A DNA stretch of 64,000 nt from Jejubacter sp036620675. GTDB lineage: Bacteria > Pseudomonadota > Gammaproteobacteria > Enterobacterales > Enterobacteriaceae. Positions within the stretch are counted from its first letter, which is position 1, and the number at the start of each line of letters is the position of its first letter. Location of the stretch: assembly GCA_036620675.1 (NCBI GenBank), contig JAZHEE010000003.1. One strand, written 5' to 3'. The notes under the pieces were generated by a model. It had not been told where the DNA came from, searched no databases, and saw only the letters and a program-made list of their open reading frames with translations. The position numbers were made by a program, and so were the translations under genes. Below are positions 18,019-27,384 of the stretch, one piece after another.

Positions 18019-18333
18019 TTATTCGGTTGCGTCGCTGTCCTGCTGCCCGGCGGAACCCGCCTGCGCGTTATTGCTGTTGCCATGGTGATAGTTGCTGGAA
18101 CCGCCGCCGGCATTGTTGCTGTGATGAGATACCGGACGTGACGGAACAACAGTAGAAATCGCGTGCTTATAGACCATCTGGCTGACCGTGTTTTTCAACA
18201 GGATCACAAACTGATCAAAAGACTCAATCTGACCTTGCAGCTTAATACCATTCACCAAATAAATAGAAACCGGAACACGTTCCCGACGCAGCGCGTTCAG
18301 AAACGGGTCTTGCAAAGATTGCCCCTTAGCCAT
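18019..18333 (-). CDS. hfq: Hfq, RNA chaperone
   Basis: Hexameric Sm-like protein that pairs small RNAs with mRNAs. 104 residues. The Sm core has Q8 and D9 of the proximal face, the rim arginines R16, R17 and R19, F42, and the Y55-K56-H57 motif. The C-terminal tail is Asn/Gly/Ser-rich and disordered, ending in acidic residues (DSDATE). It follows miaA on the same strand, as in E. coli. The start follows AAGGAAAAG. Confidence 0.98.
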   Translation of the reverse strand: MAKGQSLQDPFLNALRRERVPVSIYLVNGIKLQGQIESFDQFVILLKNTVSQMVYKHAISTVVPSRPVSHHSNNAGGGSSNYHHGNSNNAQAGSAGQQDSDATE

Positions 18334-18447
18334 TCTATCTTTTCCTTATAGCTTGTTGTTTGTACTCATGAACCCTTGGGCTCTGAAAAAACTGTCTAAA
18401 AAATTTGCACACACACGAGTCGCCGTAATTGTACACGTTCAATGTAC

Positions 18448-19389
18448 TCACGCACCAACTACCTGCAACACTCGCTGCAGAGATTGCCGGGGATTGTCGC
18501 TATCCAGCCATTCCACCCCATCCCAGCCCCGCAGCCAGGTCATCTGACGTTTAGCCAGCTGCCTCGTGGCACAAACACCGCGATAAACCATCTCATCGTA
18601 AGCGATCTCGCCGGACAAATATGACCACATCTGGCGATATCCCACACAACGAACGGAAGGCATATCCGTATGCAAGTCTCCGCGGGCAAAAAGTGCCCGA
18701 ACTTCTGCTTCAAAACCTGAAGCCAACATCTGATGAAAACGCTGCTCGATTCGCTGATGGAGCAGTTCACGGCTCGCCGGGGCGATGGCGAACTGATGCA
18801 CCTGATACGGTAGAGCGTCTCCGGAAGTTTGCGTCAACTCCGTTAAAGTTTTACCCGAAATGAAAAAAACTTCCAGTGCCCGGGAAAGTCTTTGCGGATC
18901 ATTCGGATGGATTCGCCGTGCCGCCACCGGATCAATAGCTTCAAGCTCCCGGTGCAGCGCCCCCCATCCCTGCTCTGCCGCCTGTCGCTCAATTCGCTCA
19001 CGCACCGCGGGATCCGCGGAGGGCAGCGGCGAAAGTCCTTCGAGTAACGCTTTGAAATAGAGCATGGTACCGCCGACCAGCAGCGGAATTCGGCCGGACG
19101 CCGTTATTTCTGCCATCTGTTCCAGCGCGCTGCGACGAAAATCCGCAGCCGACCAGCTTTCAGCAGGATCCAGAATATCCAGCAGGCGATGCGGCGCCAG
19201 GGCCTGCTCATCCGCCCCCGGCTTGGCCGTTCCTACGTCCATGCCCCGATAAATCAGAGCCGAATCCACGCTAATCAGCTCCACCGGCAGCAGGCTACGC
19301 AGCTTAATCGCCAGCGCGGTCTTACCAGAGGCAGTGGGCCCCATCAAAAAAATAGCCTTAGGCAGGCCTGCCTTACTTTCGTTACTCAT
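18448..19389 (-). CDS. miaA: MiaA, tRNA dimethylallyltransferase
   Basis: Adds a dimethylallyl group to N6 of A37 in tRNAs that read UNN codons, the first step to ms2i6A. 313 residues. The P-loop GPTASGKTALA is at about 17-27, DSALIYRGMDVGTAKP gives the substrate aspartate region, and LVGGTMLYFKALLEG and HPNDPQRLSRALEVF are conserved. Its start overlaps the mutL stop by 8 bases, so the two are translationally coupled. The C-terminus ends a few residues earlier than in E. coli. Confidence 0.97.
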   Translation of the reverse strand: MSNESKAGLPKAIFLMGPTASGKTALAIKLRSLLPVELISVDSALIYRGMDVGTAKPGADEQALAPHRLLDILDPAESWSAADFRRSALEQMAEITASGRIPLLVGGTMLYFKALLEGLSPLPSADPAVRERIERQAAEQGWGALHRELEAIDPVAARRIHPNDPQRLSRALEVFFISGKTLTELTQTSGDALPYQVHQFAIAPASRELLHQRIEQRFHQMLASGFEAEVRALFARGDLHTDMPSVRCVGYRQMWSYLSGEIAYDEMVYRGVCATRQLAKRQMTWLRGWDGVEWLDSDNPRQSLQRVLQVVGA

Positions 19390-21271
19390 GCTTCAGGGCA
19401 TTCATCGCCGGATGTATATCTACAGGTTGCAACAGACCACCAGGCGGTGATTTCACCAGTTGCGGACAGAGCTGCTCCAGGGAGGCCAGTAGCGTTATCG
19501 CCTGAGCCTGGCTCCACTCGGCTTGCTCGCTTGCTAAATGGCGAGCCAGCCAGTGGCCAATATGGGAACTTTCGCACTCTGTCTGCTGCGCCAGGTAGCC
19601 TATCAGTTCAGGAATCAAGATTTGTAAATTTTGTTGTCGTAAGGGTAAAGGCACCGCGCGAACCGTCACATGCCGGGCATCGATGGCGAATTCTACGCCA
19701 GTTTCCGCCAACTGCGTCTGATACCGTTTCAGGGTATCACGCTCTGGCGCCTGAAGCTGTAGACGAACCGGAATCAATAGCGGCTGCGCCCGTAACCTTT
19801 CGCTACCAGGCGTCAACTGAGCCTGGCGCAACCAGCGTTCCGCTACCGGCAGCGACAGCAGCATCAACGCGCCGTCGCGCTCCAGCAGCGCCAGTTCGTT
19901 CTGAATGACGGTCAGCACCCGGCCGAAGCTCTGGCTGTGAGCCGCCAGCGCGGCCTCCTGCGGCGGCGGAGAAGCCGTCTCTGCTGCCACTTCCCGGGGC
20001 GTATCCAGTAACTGGCGATACAGCGCGCCCTGGCGTTTCTGATAGCCCGGCGCGGCATGGGGCCAGTCGCCCGAACTCTGACTGCGTCCCCCTGCCGAGC
20101 CACTGCTGCTTCGCGCTTCTGTTGTCGCAGGGGCGGTTGATGCGCGATAGCCTGCTTCAGGCTCCCTGGCCGGGCGGGAAAAGTGGTTCTCGCCGGCAGA
20201 TATTCGGGTTTCCGGCTGCCAGCGCGGCGATGCTGCCTTCCCGGTTTCTTCCAGTGGAAGAAGGCTTTCGGTCTGCTGATGCAGGACGCTCAACACGCCC
20301 TGGTAGATAAAATCGTGTACCAGCCGCGACTGATGAAAACGTACTTCATGCTTGGCCGGATGAACGTTCACGTCCACCTGATGAGGGTCCACCTCCAGAT
20401 AGAGCACGTAGGCAGGCTGACCGGCATCACCTCTCCCCTCTTCGCAGGCCTGGCGAATGGCATGATTGATCAGACGATCGCGCATCATGCGTCCGTTAAC
20501 GTAACAGTACTGGATTTCAGCGCACGAAGCGTCGGTACCGCGGGGATCCGCCACCCAGCCCCGCAGGGCCAAATCGCCATGCTGCCACTCAATGGCCAGC
20601 GCCTGTTCCATAAAGGCGGCGCCGCAAATCGCGCCCAGACGCCGCTCGCGCTGACCGCCTTCCTGAACCGCCCGGTACTGACGCACCAGTTTGCCGTTAT
20701 GAGTCAGATTAATAGCGACATCGAAGCGCGCCAGCGCGATGCGCCGCACCACTTCGTCGATATGGCCGAATTCGGTCTTTTCCGTGCGCAGAAACTTGCG
20801 ACGCGCCGGAGTGTTATAGAACAGATCCAGCACTTCCAGCGTGGTTCCCACAGGATGCGCCGCCGGTTTTACCGTCACCGCCATCTCACGCCCTTCGGCA
20901 TAAGCCTGCCAGGCTTCCTGCTGGGCTTCGGTGCGGGAAGTGAGCGTCAGCCGGGAAACCGAACTGATACTGGCCAGCGCCTCGCCGCGAAAACCGAGGC
21001 TGATAATCGCCTCCAGATCGTCGAGCGTGGCTATCTTACTGGTGGCATGGCGAGCCAGAGCCAGCGACAGCTCCTCTTTATTGATGCCGCAGCCATTATC
21101 GCGAATGCGGATAAGCTTTGCGCCGCCGCGCTCAATATCGATATCGATGCGGGTCGCGCCGGCATCAAGGCTATTTTCCACCAGCTCTTTAACCACCGAT
21201 GCCGGCCGTTCCACCACTTCGCCCGCAGCGATCTGGTTCGCCAACTGCGGCGGTAAGAGCTGAATCGGCAT
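19382..21271 (-). CDS. mutL: MutL, DNA mismatch repair ATPase
   Basis: Links MutS mismatch recognition to MutH incision and UvrD. 629 residues, slightly longer than in E. coli (615); the extra length is in the linker between domains. The GHKL ATPase domain has catalytic E29 and N33 in KELVENSLDAGAT, then IRDNGCGI and GFRGEALASIS. The linker (about 335-430) is rich in Ser, Pro and Ala. The C-terminal dimer domain lacks the DQHAxxxE endonuclease motif, as expected where MutH is used. Confidence 0.97.
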   Translation of the reverse strand: MPIQLLPPQLANQIAAGEVVERPASVVKELVENSLDAGATRIDIDIERGGAKLIRIRDNGCGINKEELSLALARHATSKIATLDDLEAIISLGFRGEALASISSVSRLTLTSRTEAQQEAWQAYAEGREMAVTVKPAAHPVGTTLEVLDLFYNTPARRKFLRTEKTEFGHIDEVVRRIALARFDVAINLTHNGKLVRQYRAVQEGGQRERRLGAICGAAFMEQALAIEWQHGDLALRGWVADPRGTDASCAEIQYCYVNGRMMRDRLINHAIRQACEEGRGDAGQPAYVLYLEVDPHQVDVNVHPAKHEVRFHQSRLVHDFIYQGVLSVLHQQTESLLPLEETGKAASPRWQPETRISAGENHFSRPAREPEAGYRASTAPATTEARSSSGSAGGRSQSSGDWPHAAPGYQKRQGALYRQLLDTPREVAAETASPPPQEAALAAHSQSFGRVLTVIQNELALLERDGALMLLSLPVAERWLRQAQLTPGSERLRAQPLLIPVRLQLQAPERDTLKRYQTQLAETGVEFAIDARHVTVRAVPLPLRQQNLQILIPELIGYLAQQTECESSHIGHWLARHLASEQAEWSQAQAITLLASLEQLCPQLVKSPPGGLLQPVDIHPAMNALKHE

Positions 21272-21280
21272 ACTTTCTCC

Positions 21281-22633
21281 TTAGTGAGCCACAGCAGCGC
21301 GGTCTCCCACGCCTTCCGTACTGGCCAACTGGGGTTGTTCCGGATCCGGCGCAGTCTGTAGCGGATGCGCCTGGAAGTAATCACGCAGCCCCTGATAGAT
21401 AGCGTTAGCGATCTGCTGCTGATAGCTGCTGCTTCCCAGTAAACGCTCTTCACTGCTGTTACTGATAAACCCGGTTTCAACCAGCAAAGAAGGGATGTCC
21501 GGCGCCCTCAGAACCCCAAGACTGGCATGCTGAGGCCGCAGTTTATGAATCTGCCCGACGCCGTCCAGTCGGGACAATACGCTACGAGCCACATCGTAGC
21601 CAACGCGCTGCGAGTGGCCAAACTGCAAATCAAGCACCGCCTGGCTGAGATAGGGATCCGACTGGCTGTTTGCCAGAACATCTCCGGCGCCGCCCAGTAG
21701 CTCGGACTGTTTTTCGTGCTGCTCCAGCCAGCTGGCCATTTCACTATTCGCCCGGCGGTTAGAAAGCACCCAGATAGAAGCGCCTCTGGCCTGGCGATTC
21801 GGCGCAGCGTCGGCGTGAATGGAAACCAACAGGTTGGCGTTATGGCGGCGCGCCACGTCGGAACGCCCCATCACCGAAATAAAATAGTCGCCGTCGCGCG
21901 TCAGTACCCCTTTAAACTGCGGATCGTCGTTCAGCAGGCTCTTCAGCTTTCGGGCGATGGCGATCGTCACATTCTTCTCACGAGTGCCGCCCTGACCGAT
22001 AGCCCCAGGATCCTGACCGCCGTGACCCGCATCAATGGCAACGATAATCGGCCCACTGGTGGCGCCGGTGTTGCGCGCCTTCGCCGGGCGGAGCGATCGG
22101 TTGTCACTAACAACAGCCGTTGCGCTGTTGCTGTCTGCCCGGAAGGGATTTTTCGCTGGCTGAGCAGGTGCCCGCGACGTCACCGGCGTAGGCGCTGGTG
22201 ACGGGGCTGGCTGGCGCCGGGCCACAACCGGGGCCGGAGCAGACTTCGGCTTATCCGCGTCAATGGTAAAGACCAGGGTATAGCTGGCGCCGCTGTTATG
22301 TTTTTCAACCCGCGGCTTACCATCGCGGGTGAGATCCACCAGCAAACGCAGCATCTGGCTGCTTTCCGGCGTACCGGAACGGATACGCTGTACCAGATTC
22401 TGCCCGCTAAAATTAAGCGGCAGCCCCTGAATAATGCCAGTCTGTCGAATATCCAGCACCAGCGTACGGCTCCCCTGGCGGGACCAGGTATATTCGGGGT
22501 CCCCCATAAAGCTAAAGGTAATACGAGCCTGGTCATCCTTGTTGGAGACCTGAATATCGGACAGACTCGCCGCCTGAAGCGGTGCACACAGCACCACCAG
22601 TGCAGCCAACAGCCAACCTTTAACGCGCCACAT
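21281..22633 (-). CDS. amiB: AmiB, N-acetylmuramoyl-L-alanine amidase
   Basis: Periplasmic zinc amidase that splits septal peptidoglycan during daughter cell separation; activated by EnvC. The start MWRVKGWLLAAL at 22633 follows AGGGA and gives 450 residues with a signal peptide cleaved near LQAAS. An AMIN domain (about 25-125) is joined by a Pro-rich linker to the Amidase_3 domain, with zinc-site segments IAIDAGHGGQDPGA and LVSIHADAAPNRQA and the regulatory helix region SQSDPYLSQAVLDLQ. It follows tsaE and precedes mutL by 9 bases. Confidence 0.95.
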   Translation of the reverse strand: MWRVKGWLLAALVVLCAPLQAASLSDIQVSNKDDQARITFSFMGDPEYTWSRQGSRTLVLDIRQTGIIQGLPLNFSGQNLVQRIRSGTPESSQMLRLLVDLTRDGKPRVEKHNSGASYTLVFTIDADKPKSAPAPVVARRQPAPSPAPTPVTSRAPAQPAKNPFRADSNSATAVVSDNRSLRPAKARNTGATSGPIIVAIDAGHGGQDPGAIGQGGTREKNVTIAIARKLKSLLNDDPQFKGVLTRDGDYFISVMGRSDVARRHNANLLVSIHADAAPNRQARGASIWVLSNRRANSEMASWLEQHEKQSELLGGAGDVLANSQSDPYLSQAVLDLQFGHSQRVGYDVARSVLSRLDGVGQIHKLRPQHASLGVLRAPDIPSLLVETGFISNSSEERLLGSSSYQQQIANAIYQGLRDYFQAHPLQTAPDPEQPQLASTEGVGDRAAVAH

Positions 22634-22646
22634 AGTTAAATCCCTG

Positions 22647-23105
22647 TTAAGCCAGACGAGCCAACAGCGCCTCTCCCGCAGGTGATACGGCACGGATTTC
22701 CGCCTCACGCCCCTGCGTCTGGTAGCTCAGATAAATTTCTAAATCCGGTTCAGGCAGCACGCCTGCTCCCTGCTGCGGCCACTCCACCAGGCAGATTGCA
22801 TCCCGGGTGAAATAGTCGCGGATCCCCATGAATTCCAGCTCTTCGGGATCCGCCAGCCGATATAAGTCAAAGTGATAAACCCGCTTATCGCCCAGCTCAT
22901 AGGGTTCGACCAGGGTATAGGTCGGGCTTTTCACATTGCCCTGATAGCCCATTCCCTGAAGAAATCCACGGCTGAAAGTGGTTTTCCCGGCGCCTAAATC
23001 GCCATACAGCCAGATCGTAGTCATCCCCTGAGTCGCCCGGGCGATACGCTGCCCCAGCGCCAGAGTGGCGGGTTCATCAGGTAAAGGCATTACAAGGTTC
23101 GTCAT
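22647..23105 (-). CDS. tsaE: TsaE, ATPase for tRNA t6A37 synthesis
   Basis: Essential P-loop ATPase that works with TsaB and TsaD to make threonylcarbamoyladenosine in tRNAs reading ANN codons. 152 residues, near the E. coli length. Walker A is GDLGAGKTTFSRG (about 35-47), followed by VKSPTYTLVEPYE and HFDLYRLADPEELEFMG. It sits 7 bases after nnr and 13 before amiB in the same operon. Confidence 0.97.
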   Translation of the reverse strand: MTNLVMPLPDEPATLALGQRIARATQGMTTIWLYGDLGAGKTTFSRGFLQGMGYQGNVKSPTYTLVEPYELGDKRVYHFDLYRLADPEELEFMGIRDYFTRDAICLVEWPQQGAGVLPEPDLEIYLSYQTQGREAEIRAVSPAGEALLARLA

Positions 23106-23112
23106 GATTCAG

Positions 23113-24624
23113 TTACTTCACATCCGGGTTAACAAAACGATAAAGCGCGGCAAACAGATCGCTGGCCAGCATCCCGCGCTGACCATAGCGCCGGGCCAGC
23201 TCATCCGCTGCGGCGCCGTGTACCACGCAGCTGGCGCACAATGCCTCCCAGGGCGGAAGCTTTTGTGCCAGCAGGGCGGCGATAATGCCGGTCAGGACAT
23301 CTCCCATACCGCCGCTTGCCATACCTGGGTTTCCGGCATCGATAATCCCGAGCGCCCCCAGTTCATCCGCCACCACGCTACCGGCCCCTTTGAGCACCAC
23401 GCCGCCGCCATATCTTTTTACCAGAGCTTTAGCCGCAAGTAAGCGATCGCTTTCAATTTGCGTCACGCTACAGTTGAGCAGGCGTGCAGCTTCGCCGGGG
23501 TGCGGCGTAATAATGCGATTCTGACGTTTATCGGGATTGATTGCCAGCAGGTTAAGCGCATCTGCGTCCCAGACCATCGGCCCACGAAAGTTTTCCACCT
23601 TTTGCAGCGCCTTTTTTCCCCAGCTTCCCTGACCCAGCCCCGGGCCGATGGCCACTACATCGGCCCATTCCAGGCTCTGGCTCAGGCTTTCTGAGGTCAG
23701 TTCATGCACCATCAGTTCCGGCCGGGCACTCAGCAGCGGCGCGATATTCTCCTTGTGAGTAAGCACTCGCACAAGCCCTGCTCCAGCGCGTAACGCGGCT
23801 TCACCGGTCATACGTATGGCGCCGGCAGTTCCCCGATCGCCGCCAATCACCACCAGACGCCCGTTATCACCCTTATGGGCTGTTGCACGGCGCGGCTTCA
23901 GCCACTGCGCCAGTTGCGTGGCGTCATAGCGCGTGACGGGAGCGTGCTGCGCGTCAAGCCAGGACTCCAGTCCCAGCGCATTATGATGCAATTTTCCGGT
24001 AAAATCGCGGCCGCGTCCGGTCAGCAATCCGGGCTTAAGGGCAATAAAAGTGACGGTATGGTTGGCGCAAACGGCGACGCCAGGCGCTGCGCCTGTTTGC
24101 GCGCTCAGACCTGACGGCGTATCCAGCGCCACCACCGGCGCAGGGTGCTGGTTGATATGGTCAATCAGTTGCGCTGCCGACGCCCGTGGAGCCGCTTTCA
24201 GCCCCGTGCCCAGCAGACCATCGACGATGAGATCGACCCCCTCCGGCCAGGGCACCTGTGCGCTGTGGATAGTTCCCCCCGCATCGAGCCAGGCCGTGCG
24301 GGCGCGCTGAGCCTCTTCCGGCAGGGGCTTGTCGCCCTCCAGGGCCAGCAGCGTCACGCTAATGCCGGCGCCCCGCGCCAGACGCGCCACCACATAGCCA
24401 TCGCCGCCGTTATTGCCATGCCCACAAAGTACCAGCCAGTGGCGGCTGTCAGGATAGTAAGTATTTACAATATGAAACGCGGCCTCGCCGGCACGCTGCA
24501 TCAGCTCATACAGCGTCAGCCCCAGTGCGTCCGCCGCCTCTTTTTCAGCAATGCGCAGCCAGTCCGCAGGCCAGACCTCATGTGGTATACTGACGTCGTT
24601 GTTCTTCAGGTTATGGTCCATCAT
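23113..24624 (-). CDS. nnr: Nnr, bifunctional NAD(P)HX epimerase/dehydratase
   Basis: Repairs hydrated NADH and NADPH. The N-terminal epimerase (about 1-215) carries VLCGHGNNGGDGYVVARL; the C-terminal ADP-dependent dehydratase (about 225-500) carries GDNGRLVVIGGDRGTAGA and NPGMASGGMGDVLTGI. I take the ATG at 24624, preceded by GAGGGG, giving 503 residues; the next ATG (24621) is also possible. The start codon overlaps that of the divergent queG by two bases. It heads the unit nnr-tsaE-amiB-mutL-miaA-hfq. Confidence 0.94.
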   Translation of the reverse strand: MMDHNLKNNDVSIPHEVWPADWLRIAEKEAADALGLTLYELMQRAGEAAFHIVNTYYPDSRHWLVLCGHGNNGGDGYVVARLARGAGISVTLLALEGDKPLPEEAQRARTAWLDAGGTIHSAQVPWPEGVDLIVDGLLGTGLKAAPRASAAQLIDHINQHPAPVVALDTPSGLSAQTGAAPGVAVCANHTVTFIALKPGLLTGRGRDFTGKLHHNALGLESWLDAQHAPVTRYDATQLAQWLKPRRATAHKGDNGRLVVIGGDRGTAGAIRMTGEAALRAGAGLVRVLTHKENIAPLLSARPELMVHELTSESLSQSLEWADVVAIGPGLGQGSWGKKALQKVENFRGPMVWDADALNLLAINPDKRQNRIITPHPGEAARLLNCSVTQIESDRLLAAKALVKRYGGGVVLKGAGSVVADELGALGIIDAGNPGMASGGMGDVLTGIIAALLAQKLPPWEALCASCVVHGAAADELARRYGQRGMLASDLFAALYRFVNPDVK

Positions 24625-25765
24625 GTCACAGCCCCTCGATCTCAATCAGTTAGCGCAAGATATCAAACAGTGGGGCAAAGCGCTCGGCTTCCAGCATGTC
24701 GGCATCACCGACACCGATCTTTCCGCCAGCGAGCCGGCGCTCCAGGCCTGGCTGGATAAGCAATACCACGGCGAAATGGAATGGATGGCCCGCCATGGCA
24801 TGATGCGCGCGCGTCCCCACGAACTGCTGCCCGGCACCCTGCGGGTTATCAGCGTACGGATGAACTACCTGCCTGCCAAAGCGGGCTTCGCCAGCACGCT
24901 GAAGAATCCGAACCTGGGCTATGTCAGCCGCTACGCGCTGGGCCGCGACTATCATAAATTACTGCGTAATCGGCTTAAAAAGCTGGGCGAAACTATTCGC
25001 AGCCACTGCACTTCCCTGAATTTTAGACCCTTTGTTGACTCAGCGCCGCTGCTGGAGCGGCCGCTGGCCGAAAAAGCCGGGCTGGGCTGGACAGGTAAGC
25101 ACTCACTTATTCTCAGCCGGGATGCCGGTTCTTTCTTCTTTTTGGGGGAGTTACTGATCGATCTACCGCTGCCCGTCGACCAGCCGGTAAATGAGGAGTG
25201 CGGCCGCTGTGTGGCCTGTATGACCACCTGCCCCACCGGCGCCATCGTCGAACCCTACGTGGTGGACGCCCGACGCTGTATCTCCTATCTGACTATTGAA
25301 CTGGAAGGTGCGATACCTGAAGAGTTCCGCCCGCTGATGGGTAACCGCATCTATGGCTGCGACGACTGCCAGCTTATCTGCCCATGGAATCGTTTTTCGC
25401 AGCTAACCGATGAAGCGGACTTTAGCCCCCGTCAGGCGTTGCATGCCCCGCAGTTGGTTGAGCTGTTTGCCTGGAGCGAAGAGAAATTCCTGAAAGTCAC
25501 CGAAGGTTCTGCCATTCGACGTATCGGTCATCTGCGCTGGCTACGTAATATCGCCGTGGCGCTGGGCAACGCCCCCTGGGATCCGGCCTGCCTGGCGGCA
25601 TTACAGCAGCGCCAGGGCGAACATCCATTGCTGGATGAACATATCGACTGGGCTATCGCCCGCCAGCTTGAAAAACGCAGCGCCGACGCGGTAGAAGTAC
25701 GCCCCGCCAAACAGCAGCAGCGTCTGGTCAGAGCCATTGAAAAAGGGTTGCCGCGCGACGCCTGA
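24623..25765 (+). CDS. queG: QueG, epoxyqueuosine reductase
   Basis: Cobalamin- and iron-sulfur-dependent enzyme for the last step of queuosine synthesis in tRNA. 380 residues from MSQPLDLNQLAQDIKQWG, near the E. coli 379. The catalytic region includes SLNFRPFVDSAPLLERPLAEKAG; two 4Fe-4S clusters bind through CGRCVACMTTCPTGAI (about 194-209) and CDDCQLICPWN (about 247-257). The C-terminal HEAT-like part follows. Divergent from nnr with overlapping start codons; its ribosome site is weak. Confidence 0.96.
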   Translation: MSQPLDLNQLAQDIKQWGKALGFQHVGITDTDLSASEPALQAWLDKQYHGEMEWMARHGMMRARPHELLPGTLRVISVRMNYLPAKAGFASTLKNPNLGYVSRYALGRDYHKLLRNRLKKLGETIRSHCTSLNFRPFVDSAPLLERPLAEKAGLGWTGKHSLILSRDAGSFFFLGELLIDLPLPVDQPVNEECGRCVACMTTCPTGAIVEPYVVDARRCISYLTIELEGAIPEEFRPLMGNRIYGCDDCQLICPWNRFSQLTDEADFSPRQALHAPQLVELFAWSEEKFLKVTEGSAIRRIGHLRWLRNIAVALGNAPWDPACLAALQQRQGEHPLLDEHIDWAIARQLEKRSADAVEVRPAKQQQRLVRAIEKGLPRDA

Positions 25766-26035
25766 TTTACTTTCCCCAGGCTGTGTATAAAAAATAAAAG
25801 CCCTTGCCATTCAATAAAGAAAAAATGGTCAAGTGATCTGGTTAACAGTTTGAAGTGAAATTTATATATTAAAAAAGAGTGAGTTACAGAAATTTTGTCA
25901 GCAAAATTCTCCAGCTGCGAATGCAAGCCAGATAGAAGAGGCTGTGGATAACTCTGTTCACAAAAGTATGAAATACAGAAAACAGGAGCTCTTCTTAATG
26001 AGCACCTGAACAACAATAAAACGAGCTGTAAAAAC
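25766..26035. other. datA: datA-like DnaA-titration segment between queG and the tRNA-Gly genes
   Basis: A 270-base AT-rich gap with two perfect DnaA boxes (TTATNCACA on the minus strand): TGTGTATAA at 25782-25790 and TGTGGATAA at 25943-25951, both within the longer match AGGCTGTGNATAA. A third, weaker box in opposite orientation (CTGTTCACA, two mismatches) is at 25954-25962. In E. coli the datA locus, which binds DnaA and promotes DnaA-ATP hydrolysis with IHF, lies beside glyV-glyX-glyY at 94.7 min, the same place. The AT-rich stretch between the boxes could take IHF, but I see no full IHF consensus. Confidence 0.6.
25979..26008 (-). terminator. Terminator of the tRNA-Gly operon
   Basis: Minus strand CAGGTGCTC - ATTAAGAA - GAGCTCCTG followed by TTTTCTG. 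One T-T mismatch in the stem. It lies about 30 bases past the last tRNA. Confidence 0.65.
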
Positions 26036-26111
<76 letters not shown>

Positions 26112-26492
26112 ATATTCTTTTGCTTTTGAGTACCACTCAAAACGCGTTGAATCTGAACAGACTGCAGTCTCATGACTGCGATTTGCGATGGCGGAAGATC
26201 TTAGAAATCTAACCTGCTGATAATTAACATCTTTCCTGGCCTTACCCTCAAGGCGTGGACGCAATTTTGGCGCCGTTTGGGTTCAGAGTCAAGCCTTGTG
26301 TTTAAAAAAATCCTTCCCTCTGACCAGCCGCCACCAGGAGCGCACTTTTTCAGCTATAGCGGGAGCTGCAGCCTGGTAATAACGCGAATTTACACCGGTG
26401 CTGGATAGCGAATCGACCCGGTAAAAGATACAGGAAAAAGCGTAGACGAAAATCTGAAAATTGCAGAGAAAAAAGAGTATGAAGAGAAAATC
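26112..26492. other. Expanded spacer between the second and third tRNA-Gly genes
   Basis: 381 bases where E. coli has only a few tens. No convincing gene: a minus-strand frame runs through it into the tRNA but has no ribosome site and no recognised domain. A one-mismatch DnaA box (TGTGTTTAA, 26297-26305) is present. No insertion-sequence ends or target duplications are visible. Confidence 0.5.
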
Positions 26493-26568
<76 letters not shown>

Positions 26569-26600
26569 ATTAGAGGTGTGCTGCCCACAGGGCTAAAATT

Positions 26601-26676
<76 letters not shown>

Positions 26677-26716
26677 TCTGCGTAGCTACGCATTTCTGCG
26701 TCGTTACGGGAGGCGC

Positions 26717-26745
26717 ATTATACGAGAAATCCGGCACGCCGCAAG
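26717..26745 (-). promoter_or_regulatory. tRNA-Gly operon promoter
   Basis: Minus strand CTTGCG (or TTGCGG), 16-17 base spacer, perfect TATAAT, then the GC-rich discriminator GCGCCTCCCG typical of stringently controlled stable RNA promoters. Confidence 0.75.
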
Positions 26746-26838
26746 CCCCGGGACAAAAAATTTGTCGTTTTTTGTTTAAATGCCGCTTTCTTCGACAATC
26801 TGGCGATTTTAGCGGCATTTTTCCGGGCGTTATGCCAT

Positions 26839-27384
26839 TTATTGCTGAATAAAATGTTCGCGATAGTACGCCAGTTCAGCCACCGACTCGCGAATATCAT
26901 CCAGTGCCTGGTGAGTATTACGTTTTTTAAAACCTGCCAGAATTTCCGGCTTCCAGCGGCGCGCCAGCTCTTTCAGGGTGCTGACATCCAGATAGCGATA
27001 GTGGAAATACGCCTCCAGCTCCGGCATGTACTTAAACAGAAAACGCCGGTCCTGGCCCACGCTGTTGCCGCAAATCGGCGATACGCCCTGGGGTACCCAC
27101 TCTTTCAGGAATTCAATGGTGGCAAGCTCGGCGGCACGATCGTCGTAACGACTCGCCTTCACCCGATCCACCAGTCCGCTGCCGGTATGGGTACGCACGT
27201 TCCACTCGTCCATCAGCGCCAACTGAGCGTCCGACTGATGCACCGCAATCACCGGCCCTTCGGCAAGAATATTCAAGTTAGCATCGGTCACCAGCGTGGC
27301 AATCTCAATGATGCGATCCTGCTCTGGATCCAGTCCCGTCATCTCCAGGTCAATCCAGATCAGATTGTTTTCATTTCCACTCAT
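26839..27384 (-). CDS. orn: Oligoribonuclease
   Basis: DEDDh exonuclease that degrades two- to five-nucleotide RNAs, including pGpG from c-di-GMP. The start MSGNENNLIWIDLEMTG at 27384 gives 181 residues, as in E. coli. Catalytic acids are in IDLEMTG (D12, E14), the middle motif GNSVGQDRRF, and the HQALDDIRES segment with the active histidine. Divergent from rsgA. A wide hairpin (26778-26822) lies past the stop but lacks a T-run. Confidence 0.97.
   Translation of the reverse strand: MSGNENNLIWIDLEMTGLDPEQDRIIEIATLVTDANLNILAEGPVIAVHQSDAQLALMDEWNVRTHTGSGLVDRVKASRYDDRAAELATIEFLKEWVPQGVSPICGNSVGQDRRFLFKYMPELEAYFHYRYLDVSTLKELARRWKPEILAGFKKRNTHQALDDIRESVAELAYYREHFIQQ

Noticed and set aside
20183..21256. 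Long plus-strand open frame inside mutL
   Set aside because: Antisense shadow of a conserved gene; MutL motifs on the minus strand are complete.
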